A DNA stretch of 64,000 bases from Bacteroidales bacterium (GTDB lineage: Bacteria > Bacteroidota > Bacteroidia > Bacteroidales > Muribaculaceae). The translations under genes were made by a program, and so were the position numbers. This document shows, piece after piece, positions 43,929 through 51,794 of the stretch. The DNA lies in the NCBI GenBank assembly GCA_004557565.1, contig SFGS01000020.1, positions 1 through 64,000 of the forward strand, written 5' to 3'. Under the pieces are notes generated by a model. The model was not told the DNA's origin, did no database searches, and worked only from the letters and a program-made list of their open reading frames with translations. Each line of letters begins with the position of its first letter. The first letter of the stretch is position 1.

Positions 43929-46043
43929 ATGAATTTACTACAACACAATCCTTATCGCCTATTAGGGGTGTACTCCAACTCTCCCACAAAGGAAAGACTG
44001 GCTAACCACAATCGCATGAAAGCCTTTTTAAAGGTGGGAAAACCTGTATCATTTCCTTTAGACCTTACCCAATATCTTGGTTCCATTGAACGCACAGAAA
44101 CATCGGTTGCAGATGCAGAAGCCGCACTCACATTGCCGAAAGACCAAATACAGTATGCCCAATTCTGGTTTGTAAAAGTCACGCCTTTAGACGAGGTGGC
44201 TTTCAATAATCTTATTTCTGGCGAAATAAGCAAAGCTGAAGAAATTTGGCAGAAAAAAGAAAGTGCATCATCGTTGCAAAACCGTATTGTGTCAGCATTA
44301 ATCCGTGAAGATTATGCATGTGCCATAACTTACGCCGAAACTTTGTATGGAAACTCACAGTATATCAGTGAACTTATCTCTGCGGTAGTGGGCACTGGCA
44401 GCAACCTTGATGCCTCTACCTTGGCACTTTCTTTCCTTGACGCACTTTGTGAAGAAATTGATGCAAATAAGTTGCTTCCTTTTATAACCATCAACACATG
44501 GAAAAGCCATATTGAGGAAAAAGCAACCAAACCTCTTATTGACAGCATTGAAGACGCTATCGAAACTGCTCAAAAAACAAAAAACAAAGGACCTGAAGCA
44601 CGACTACAGGCTGGAGAGAAATTGATGACAGACACTAAATCAGCTCTCTCTCAGTTGAAAAGTCTTCTTGCATCAACAGATTTGCAATACCAAATAATCG
44701 CAGATAAACTGGGACTCGAAATCTTGCAATGCGGTATCGACTACTATAATGATTCCGAAGAACCTGATGCGGCTGTTAAAGCGATGAAGCTACAGAAATA
44801 TGCCCTCGACATTGTGGTAGGTCAAATGGCAAAAGACAGGTGTAAAGAGAATGTTGATATTCTACAAAACATTATTGACAACCTGCCTCCATCAGAGGTA
44901 TATGAAGAAGATAAGGCAATACGACAGTGTTTCAAACAATTTGCCAGTCAACCTCATTTGATTAAATATTCAATCCAATTGTTGAAAGAATGTGCACCAT
45001 TTCTTGTTTCCATTAAGGAGAAATTGGGCAATAAGCACAGATATTACTTACACATTTCATCGGAAATAGTTATAAATGCGCTTAATTATGTTGTTAAAGA
45101 AGTAGAGAATGCACAGGATGAAGGGTTTCCTAAACTTAAGAATGTCCTTATTGAAGCATGGCGAGCACAATTGTACATGGACAAGTTTGATTTGGATTCA
45201 GAGTTCAAACAGGGATGTTACAAAAATATTCGAGACTCTCTTTATGGCATAATCAAAAAAAATAAGGGGTTTGAGTGGCCAATTTTTTCTTCAAAGTATA
45301 AGTATGGATGTGGATGGTGTTTTAGTTTAAAAGTTGATGATATAGATTTACGAACTGCTGAAGAATTATATCAGTCGGCAAAAACCATTGCAGAGTTAGA
45401 AAAGTTCATCCAGAAGTATCCTCATAGCCAATATGTTGCTCAAGCAAAAAAGAAAATTTCAGAAATAAAGTTTAAGGCGTGTCGAACAATTGATGATTTC
45501 AAAAAATTCATATACGATTATCCCAACACAACTCTAGCTTCAAAAGCCCAAGCTAAGTTGAAAAAACTTTTTGAAGATGAAAAAAAATTGTCTATTTGCA
45601 AGACAACAGATGAGGTTATTGCTTTATATCGGCTAGAGAAAGAGCTTGGCATTAACCTTGACTTATGTTCTATAAGAGCTTATGAATTAGCAAAAAAGAA
45701 TTGTGACTATTCAAAAATCATCGACATATTTGGCGGTGATTCAATCGGAGGAAAAAAGGCAAGTGTGGAAATGGGCAGAAGAGAACGGGCTCGAAAAGAT
45801 CTGTTAAAGGAATGGGGAAAGGTTCTATTTTGGATTGCTATATCTTTATTGCCTTTATTTGGCATTTATTTACTTATTTCATCTATAGGATTTGCTAAAT
45901 TTGGCTTGGCTTTATTAGGAATTGTAATCCTCTTCTTAATAAACTTAACTAATGGAAATGACGAAGGATTTATAGCTGGGTGTGTAGTTAGGCTTTTAGG
46001 TATGATTCTTTTCTTTATTATTTTAGTTTTATTCAATCTATAG
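43929..46043 (+). CDS. J-like, helical-repeat, membrane-anchored protein of the Hsp70 operon
   Basis: 704 residues from the ATG at 43929, preceded by GGAATAGGA. The frame is open back to 43626, but that stretch is the structured leader. The N-terminus NPYRLLGVYSNSPTKERLA resembles the first helix of J-domains (NPYxVLGV), though the HPD triad is absent. A long alpha-helical middle follows, then TPR-like repeats (about 478-555; YQSAKTIAELEKFIQKYPHS, then FKKFIYDYPNTTLASKA) and two to three C-terminal membrane helices (about 630-704). It is first in the operon, 101 bp before the GrpE-like gene. A co-chaperone role for the Hsp70 encoded downstream is inferred. Confidence 0.6.
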   Translation: MNLLQHNPYRLLGVYSNSPTKERLANHNRMKAFLKVGKPVSFPLDLTQYLGSIERTETSVADAEAALTLPKDQIQYAQFWFVKVTPLDEVAFNNLISGEISKAEEIWQKKESASSLQNRIVSALIREDYACAITYAETLYGNSQYISELISAVVGTGSNLDASTLALSFLDALCEEIDANKLLPFITINTWKSHIEEKATKPLIDSIEDAIETAQKTKNKGPEARLQAGEKLMTDTKSALSQLKSLLASTDLQYQIIADKLGLEILQCGIDYYNDSEEPDAAVKAMKLQKYALDIVVGQMAKDRCKENVDILQNIIDNLPPSEVYEEDKAIRQCFKQFASQPHLIKYSIQLLKECAPFLVSIKEKLGNKHRYYLHISSEIVINALNYVVKEVENAQDEGFPKLKNVLIEAWRAQLYMDKFDLDSEFKQGCYKNIRDSLYGIIKKNKGFEWPIFSSKYKYGCGWCFSLKVDDIDLRTAEELYQSAKTIAELEKFIQKYPHSQYVAQAKKKISEIKFKACRTIDDFKKFIYDYPNTTLASKAQAKLKKLFEDEKKLSICKTTDEVIALYRLEKELGINLDLCSIRAYELAKKNCDYSKIIDIFGGDSIGGKKASVEMGRRERARKDLLKEWGKVLFWIAISLLPLFGIYLLISSIGFAKFGLALLGIVILFLINLTNGNDEGFIAGCVVRLLGMILFFIILVLFNL

Positions 46044-46144
46044 ATTTAATATGTGTTATATCCAGTGTCGTATTGGGAGGTGTAGCTATTACTAACGATT
46101 AAAAAAAGGAATTGTCCCTTTGAATTATTTTAGAAAGGAGAAAA

Positions 46145-47074
46145 ATGAAAAAAAATATCATTATTGCGTTTATGATATTGACATGCCAGTTTGCTGCTGC
46201 GAAGTCGGCAAGTGATGTCGATAGAATTACAGTGTTAGAAGAGAAGTGCTCGGTTCTTCAGAGCTGGCAAGAGAATGCTGATGATAAATTGAAAACGCTT
46301 GCAGATGAATGGGAGGACGGTGAGCGAAAGATAGAGTTTCTTAAGAAAGATAACAAGGCTCAGCAACTGGCTATTGATAGTTTGCGGAACACTTGTAGCA
46401 TTTTAGAAAAAGCGCAGACAGCAGACAGGAAAGACATAAATGGAAAGATTGACGCAACAGACAATAATGTTCGTGTCAATCAAGACATGCTTCAAAGTCG
46501 CACGTTGTGGGGAATCATGATTGTAATCATACTCCTTGCCTTAGTGACTACAGGTTCCTATCTATTAGCTAAGCGCATTAAATCAGGTGACACATCTATC
46601 GATGAAGTGCGCAAAGCGCAAGGGGCTTTGGAAGTAGCGCAAAAGAAGATGCAAGAAGAATCAATCAAGCTTGACAATCAGATGCTTGCTATTGTACAAA
46701 AGCAACTTGATGCTTATATTCCGTCAGCAAATAAAACTACAGGAGAGCCAGACCATTCACTTGTGGTAAAACTTGCGGATGAAATAGCAAGAATAGAAAC
46801 TAACCTTTCAAAAATGGATAAATCCGTTAGAGGTTACAAACAACTTGTTCAAGCAAAAGACCGTATGATAAACAATGTGCGTGCTAATGGCTATGAAATC
46901 ATTAGTTTGCTCGGACAGGAATATAACGATGGTATGCAATTTCAAACAAGATTCGTTCCAGACGAAAGTTTACCAGAAGGCAAGCGTATAATCACAGGAA
47001 TGATCAAGATGCAGGTTAATTATAATGGCAAGATGATACAACCTGCAGAAATCGTAGTAAGTCAAAATATTTAA
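46145..47074 (+). CDS. Transmembrane coiled-coil protein with GrpE-like C-terminus
   Basis: 309 residues. Signal peptide (1-19, CQFAAAK), an extracytoplasmic coiled coil (about 24-118), one membrane helix (122-142, GIMIVIILLALVTTGSYLLA) and a cytoplasmic coiled coil (150-250). The last 30 residues, ITGMIKMQVNYNGKMIQPAE then IVVSQN, resemble the end of GrpE (GTVxxVLxxGYxLxxRVIRPAxVVV), the nucleotide-exchange factor of Hsp70. A strong Shine-Dalgarno (AGAAAGGAG, about 46133-46141) precedes the start, unusual for Bacteroidetes. It lies 11 bp before the Hsp70 gene. The GrpE likeness is by eye and weak, but the gene context supports it. Confidence 0.6.
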   Translation: MKKNIIIAFMILTCQFAAAKSASDVDRITVLEEKCSVLQSWQENADDKLKTLADEWEDGERKIEFLKKDNKAQQLAIDSLRNTCSILEKAQTADRKDINGKIDATDNNVRVNQDMLQSRTLWGIMIVIILLALVTTGSYLLAKRIKSGDTSIDEVRKAQGALEVAQKKMQEESIKLDNQMLAIVQKQLDAYIPSANKTTGEPDHSLVVKLADEIARIETNLSKMDKSVRGYKQLVQAKDRMINNVRANGYEIISLLGQEYNDGMQFQTRFVPDESLPEGKRIITGMIKMQVNYNGKMIQPAEIVVSQNI

Positions 47075-47085
47075 ATACAATAATT

Positions 47086-49620
47086 ATGGCAAGAATCAAA
47101 ATAGACTATGGCATAGACCTTGGTACGACAAACTCGGCTATAGCCAGAATGGAGAATGGTGAGTCTGTTATCAAACAGACTAAAAACCTTATGGACACAT
47201 TGCCTTCTTGTGTCTATTTCTCAAAAAACAAGAAGGGGGAACGTGCCTTGCGTATTGGCATGAAAGCAAAAGATTCTGTATATTCAGATGCTATCACGGC
47301 TTTGAGCAAGAATGAACCTCCAAAAGAGTGTGGTTATTTGGAATTTAAGCGTGAAATGGGTTCTGACAAGAAGTATTCCAATGAGAATATGCCCAAGGAA
47401 AGCTATTCCCCAGAAGAACTTTCTGCAGAGGTCTTGAAAGAACTGAAAAGCCTTATCAATGATGAAACGGTCAATTCGGTGGTTATTACAGTGCCTGCCA
47501 TGTTTACCGCAATACAAAAAGATGCCACAATGAAGGCTGCACGTATTGCAGGCTTCAAGCAGTGTGAATTGTTACAGGAGCCTATAGCTGCTTGTATGGC
47601 ATATGGTTTGTCAAGTGAGAAGAAAGATGGCAAATGGTTGGTTTTTGACTTTGGAGGTGGAACTTTTGATGCGGCTTTGGTTAAGGTCGAAGATGGCATT
47701 TTGACTGTGTTCGATACAGAAGGTGACAACTACCTTGGTGGCAAGAATCTTGATGAAGCTGTTGTCAACAAAATTCTTATGCCAAGTTTGAAAGAAGACT
47801 ATGTCCTTTCTTCATATGAGACAACAGAATGGAAAAAGAAAGCTTTAATAGATGCTCTTAAAGGACCAGCGGAGGAAATGAGAATAGCATTATCATTTGC
47901 AGATAGTGCTGACTATTCTACATATGACCGCAATCTTAATTTGGGGCAAGATGATAATGGGGAGGAGATTGATCTCGAAATAACCATTACCAAAGAGCAA
48001 CTTATAGACGCTATTGGCGAACAGTACCAAAAAGCTGTTAACATTTGTAAGAATCTTTTGGAACGAAATGGGCTTACTGGAAAAGACTTGTCTTCACTCA
48101 TACTTGTTGGCGGACCAACCTATTCACCAATAATTCGTGATATGTTGAAAGAAGAGGTTACGCAAAATGTTGATACCAGTATTAACCCAATGACAGCTGT
48201 CGCACGTGGAGCTGCTCTTTATGCTTCTACAATAGATGCAAATATTAATGAGGCTGAAATTAAAAAGGAAGCAAAGGCGGATATTGTGTTTCTGCAAATT
48301 GGCTATGAATCAACATCGGTCGAATCATCAGAATGGGTAAGCATCAGTATCGACAAGGAAAAGACAGGAAACAATAGTCCTAACGAGTTATCTATCGAAT
48401 TGCAACGTGCAGATGGCGCATGGAGAAGTGACCGAATTTCTGTAGATACAAATGGCAATGTTATTGAGGCATTCTTACTTGAAGGTAAGCCAAACACATT
48501 TAAAGTAAAGGCTTACAATCAGCAAGGCAATGCTGTTGAGATTTTCCCTTCTGAATTTACCATTATCCAAGGTGTCAAAGTAGGTGCTGCACCTCTCCCT
48601 TATAATATAGGTATAGCTGTTTATAATGACATCAAGAAGCGTGGTGTATTCTTACCAGCCAAAGGGTTGGAAAAGAACAAGCCTCTGCCAGCCGTAGGTG
48701 TTGTGCCTGATAGAAAAACGACACAGGCATTGCGCCCTGGAGTTTCTACTGACGTGTTGTCTATTCCTGTTTATCAAGTATCAGGCTTAGAAGCAGAAGG
48801 AAAAACAGCTGCATTAAATACGCAAATATCTAATGTGGTTGTTACAGGTGATGAAGTGGAACAACTTATACCCGAAAATTCCAATGTCGAAATCACCCTG
48901 CATGTTGATTCCTCAGAGATGATGACAATGGAGGTGTATTTCCCATCTGTAGACTTCACGGTAAAAAAAGAACTAGACTTAAGCAAACGTGAGTCTTCTG
49001 AGGATGCTATTTCATGGGTAAATAAAGAGTTGGATTCTGCTCAACGAAGTTTAGAGGCCCTACTTTCCTCTGGTGTTTCTGTAGAGGAGTTGAATAAAGA
49101 ACTTGATGCCGTAAAAGAATTGGCTTCAAGTGGCAACGACCCTATGCGTACTCAGTCAAATTTAAAGGAAGTTCTACGCAAGATAGAGGAACTTGACGAT
49201 AGTACAGAATGGCAACGTGTAGAAAGAGAACTTCGAGAAGAATTTGACAGACTGGAGAAAGCACAAAACGACTTAGGTAATGACAAGTCTGCTCAATTGG
49301 TCAATCAAATCCGTAGTCAAGTAGATAATGTAATTCGAGTGAAGGATGCTAAACTTGGACGTGAAATCCTTGATCAAATCAGCAGTTTGTTTGTTCATTT
49401 AACTTTGGTATATCAATGCATGGGACTTATCCGTGATTGCCATAATCGTTTTGGAACAATTCGTTGGAAAGACGCATCACGAGCTCGCCAACTTATCAAC
49501 AGAGGTTTGGAAGAGATAAACAATCAACCGTCTGTTGACAAACTTCACCCGATAGCATGTGGTCTTATTGACCTTATGCCGAATGAAGAAGCAGTCAATG
49601 CTGGTGGTTTATTGAAATAG
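47086..49620 (+). CDS. Atypical Hsp70-family chaperone
   Basis: 844 residues, longer than DnaK (about 640). The ASKHA ATPase domain is intact: phosphate-1 GIDLGTTNS (9-17), phosphate-2 VFDFGGGTFDAA (186-197), adenosine motif LILVGGPTYSPIIRDML (338-354; DnaK has GGSTR). The hinge leads at about 385 into a region unlike the DnaK substrate domain: beta-rich about 400-640 (KADIVFLQIGYESTS onward), then charged helices (650-844). The C-terminal EEVD-like tail is absent. It is the third gene of the operon, flanked by the GrpE-like gene (11 bp) and the kinase-AAA gene (14 bp), so it likely works with them rather than as housekeeping DnaK. Confidence 0.88.
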   Translation: MARIKIDYGIDLGTTNSAIARMENGESVIKQTKNLMDTLPSCVYFSKNKKGERALRIGMKAKDSVYSDAITALSKNEPPKECGYLEFKREMGSDKKYSNENMPKESYSPEELSAEVLKELKSLINDETVNSVVITVPAMFTAIQKDATMKAARIAGFKQCELLQEPIAACMAYGLSSEKKDGKWLVFDFGGGTFDAALVKVEDGILTVFDTEGDNYLGGKNLDEAVVNKILMPSLKEDYVLSSYETTEWKKKALIDALKGPAEEMRIALSFADSADYSTYDRNLNLGQDDNGEEIDLEITITKEQLIDAIGEQYQKAVNICKNLLERNGLTGKDLSSLILVGGPTYSPIIRDMLKEEVTQNVDTSINPMTAVARGAALYASTIDANINEAEIKKEAKADIVFLQIGYESTSVESSEWVSISIDKEKTGNNSPNELSIELQRADGAWRSDRISVDTNGNVIEAFLLEGKPNTFKVKAYNQQGNAVEIFPSEFTIIQGVKVGAAPLPYNIGIAVYNDIKKRGVFLPAKGLEKNKPLPAVGVVPDRKTTQALRPGVSTDVLSIPVYQVSGLEAEGKTAALNTQISNVVVTGDEVEQLIPENSNVEITLHVDSSEMMTMEVYFPSVDFTVKKELDLSKRESSEDAISWVNKELDSAQRSLEALLSSGVSVEELNKELDAVKELASSGNDPMRTQSNLKEVLRKIEELDDSTEWQRVERELREEFDRLEKAQNDLGNDKSAQLVNQIRSQVDNVIRVKDAKLGREILDQISSLFVHLTLVYQCMGLIRDCHNRFGTIRWKDASRARQLINRGLEEINNQPSVDKLHPIACGLIDLMPNEEAVNAGGLLK

Positions 49621-49634
49621 TAAATATAATTTTT

Positions 49635-51419
49635 ATGTATTTCAATAAGAACGATAAGATAGGTACTTACACAGTTGCGTTTCCGCATAAGCAAGGTTCT
49701 TATGCGGAAACCTACCGTGTGAAAGACGCAAATGGCAAGACCCATTTCTTGAAACTCATCAATTACTCAAAGCTAAATCGCAATCAGATTGATGATGAAG
49801 GACGAATAATAGAAATGGAGATTGCCAAGCAACTGCATCACCATAACCTATGCCAATTCATTGATTCGGGAACGTTGATGATGCAGGGCTGTCAGTATGC
49901 TTGGTTCGTGACGGAGTTTATAAGTGGCGAAACCTTGTCACAGAGAATTATCCGCGACAGCGATATCAGTGTGTATGAAATTAAAACAATAGCCAAGGCG
50001 GTATTGTCGGCTTTGGCATTCTTACATTCACGCCCTGTGCCCATTATTCATAACGAGGTGACGATACAAAACGTGTTTCTGAATCTCGTTGGCGAATTGG
50101 GCGACTTGAAATTGATAGATTTTGGTTATGCTCGCTTCTTAAATCAGAAGCCAAGTAAACCAAACTTAGACGAACTCAACCCTTTCTATCTCGCACCTGA
50201 GCGATTTTCTGGAGTATGCTCAGTGCAATCCGACTTGTATGCTGTAGGGGCGATGATATATCATCTTCTTTATGGAGAACTACCTTGGTTTATCGACACT
50301 TCCCGAACCAATGGACAAGATTTGGTAGAAAGCATATTAGCAGAGCGAGACAAAGAACTCGAATTGACGAAAAAAGACAAATATGAACTTGACGACCAAC
50401 TGCTAAATGTGATAGCCAAGGCTCTAAACTATGATGCTGAAAACAGATTCCAAAGCGCAGATGAGTTTATCAAGGCTATTGATGGCGAGGTGAAAGTTGA
50501 GCGTCAATCTACGAAACGCAAAATTCTGTCACAACAGCAACCAAACAACGCCCCTTCCCCTACTGCCACAAAAAAGGAAGGTGAAGGCTTTGCAGCAGTT
50601 GCCGGAATGGAAGAGTTGAAGCAACAAATGCGTGAAGAAGTGATTGAACCTCTCCACAATCCAGAAGAATACCAACGCTATGGTGTCACCATACCAAATG
50701 GCATGTTGCTATATGGCCCTCCCGGTTGTGGTAAGACATTTTTTGCAAAGCACTTTGCAGAAGAGGTCGGATTCAACTTTTTATGCATCACTCCCGCTAC
50801 TCTAAAGAGCCGTTATGTTAATGCTACGCAAGAGAATATTGCCAAGATGTTTCAAGAGGCAGAGGAGAACGCACCAACAGTGATTTTCATTGACGAGATG
50901 AATGAACTCGTGCCCAATCGTGACAATAGCAATATACACGAAATGTCACGGAGTGCAGTAAACGAAATGCTTGCCCAAATGGACAGAACAGGCGAAAAGG
51001 GCATTTTTATAATCGGTGCGACCAACTATCCCAACATGATAGACCCTGCAATATTGCGTGCAGGCAGATTGGACAAGAAATACTATTTAGGTGTGCCTGA
51101 CAAGGAAGCACGAATGGCCCTGTTTAAGTTGTATTTGAAGAAGCGTCCATACGATTTCGGCTTAGACTACCAACAATTAGCTGATTTAACAGAGGATTAC
51201 GTGTCTGCCGACATTCAGTTAATCGTAAATGAGGCTTCACGAAATGCCCTTCGCCAGCATAGCAAAATAACAATGGATCTCTTGAAAACTGCTATATCAA
51301 ATATTCGTCCTTCCCTTAGTGCCAGTGAACTGCTTAAATATGAACGTATTCGAGCAATGATGGACGGAGAAGATGATGAAAAACCCAATGATAGGCCATC
51401 TGTCGGCTTCAAAGCTTAG
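49635..51419 (+). CDS. Protein kinase-AAA+ ATPase fusion
   Basis: 594 residues. Residues 5-285 are a Hanks-type kinase fold: glycine loop QGSYAETY (20-27), K40, Asp-Phe-Gly DFG (162-164), APE (187-189) and SDLYAVG (199-205). The catalytic loop is odd: HNEVTIQN (139-146) replaces HRDLKPxN, so the base Asp is Glu and the Lys is Thr, while Asn146 stays. Residues 318-565 are a Cdc48/SpoVK-like AAA+ domain with Walker A GPPGCGKT (361-368), Walker B VIFIDEMN (416-423), sensor GATN (461-464) and RAGRLD (475-480). It is last in the Hsp70 operon. ATP-driven remodelling gated by a kinase or pseudokinase is inferred. Confidence 0.88.
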   Translation: MYFNKNDKIGTYTVAFPHKQGSYAETYRVKDANGKTHFLKLINYSKLNRNQIDDEGRIIEMEIAKQLHHHNLCQFIDSGTLMMQGCQYAWFVTEFISGETLSQRIIRDSDISVYEIKTIAKAVLSALAFLHSRPVPIIHNEVTIQNVFLNLVGELGDLKLIDFGYARFLNQKPSKPNLDELNPFYLAPERFSGVCSVQSDLYAVGAMIYHLLYGELPWFIDTSRTNGQDLVESILAERDKELELTKKDKYELDDQLLNVIAKALNYDAENRFQSADEFIKAIDGEVKVERQSTKRKILSQQQPNNAPSPTATKKEGEGFAAVAGMEELKQQMREEVIEPLHNPEEYQRYGVTIPNGMLLYGPPGCGKTFFAKHFAEEVGFNFLCITPATLKSRYVNATQENIAKMFQEAEENAPTVIFIDEMNELVPNRDNSNIHEMSRSAVNEMLAQMDRTGEKGIFIIGATNYPNMIDPAILRAGRLDKKYYLGVPDKEARMALFKLYLKKRPYDFGLDYQQLADLTEDYVSADIQLIVNEASRNALRQHSKITMDLLKTAISNIRPSLSASELLKYERIRAMMDGEDDEKPNDRPSVGFKA

Positions 51420-51445
51420 GCATTATCATATACACAGTTAACATT

Positions 51446-51508
51446 GTAGGAACGTGGTAACTCGCTATCGCCTTAGATTTGGGCGAGCGTGAATTACCAC
51501 GTTTCTAC
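51446..51508 (+). terminator. Terminator of the Hsp70/kinase-AAA operon
   Basis: A 15-bp stem (51446-51460 with 51494-51508, one G-T wobble) with a 33-nt structured loop lies 27 bp after the stop. It is followed by CGTTAAAAAACG, not a T run on the plus strand, so the efficiency is uncertain. Confidence 0.5.
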
Positions 51509-51526
51509 CGTTAAAAAACGAGATAT

Positions 51527-51718
51527 TTTAACCCAAATCGGTCATTAGGGCTTATGGTATTTCGGAGTTTTAGAAGAATGAATTTCGTTTGTCTTTTAAT
51601 GAGTGATAGCGAGCTATTACGATTTAAAAACAAGCAAAAGGCATCTTATCAAAGCCGAAAGGCCGCAAGAAGTAATCTAAAAAATCCTTTCACGTCCTAA
51701 TGACCGATTTGGGTTAAA
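51527..51718. mobile_element. MITE-like element with perfect 23-bp terminal inverted repeats
   Basis: A 192-bp unit bounded by perfect 23-bp inverted repeats (51527-51549 and 51696-51718) has no gene inside. The outer bases do not show a clear target-site duplication. It lies exactly between the operon terminator and the duplicated gene end at 51717-51783. It looks like a miniature inverted-repeat element or a stable RNA hairpin; the size and perfect ends favour the former. Confidence 0.5.
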
Positions 51719-51783
51719 TTAGAGGGTGGCGATGCGGGATTGGGTGGTGTGGAAATCGGTGGTGAATTCGTGCATGATTTGCG
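51717..51783 (-). pseudogene. Duplicated 3' end of the flavin oxidoreductase gene
   Basis: These 67 bp align without gaps to 53408-53474, the end of the flavin oxidoreductase gene, with about nine differences. Translated on the minus strand both give a matching tail and stop: MHEFTTDFHTTQSRIATL here and MHELITDFHTTQSKIQTL in the gene. The differences keep the reading frame. This looks like a displaced or diverged gene end left by insertion of the intervening 1.6 kb that carries the AAA_14 gene. Confidence 0.65.
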
Positions 51784-51794
51784 TTCTCTTTTAG

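Noticed and set aside
43503..51508. TerY-P-type kinase/phosphatase/vWA stress system
   Set aside because: No vWA, PP2C or Ter-family gene is present; only the kinase and Hsp70 themes are shared.
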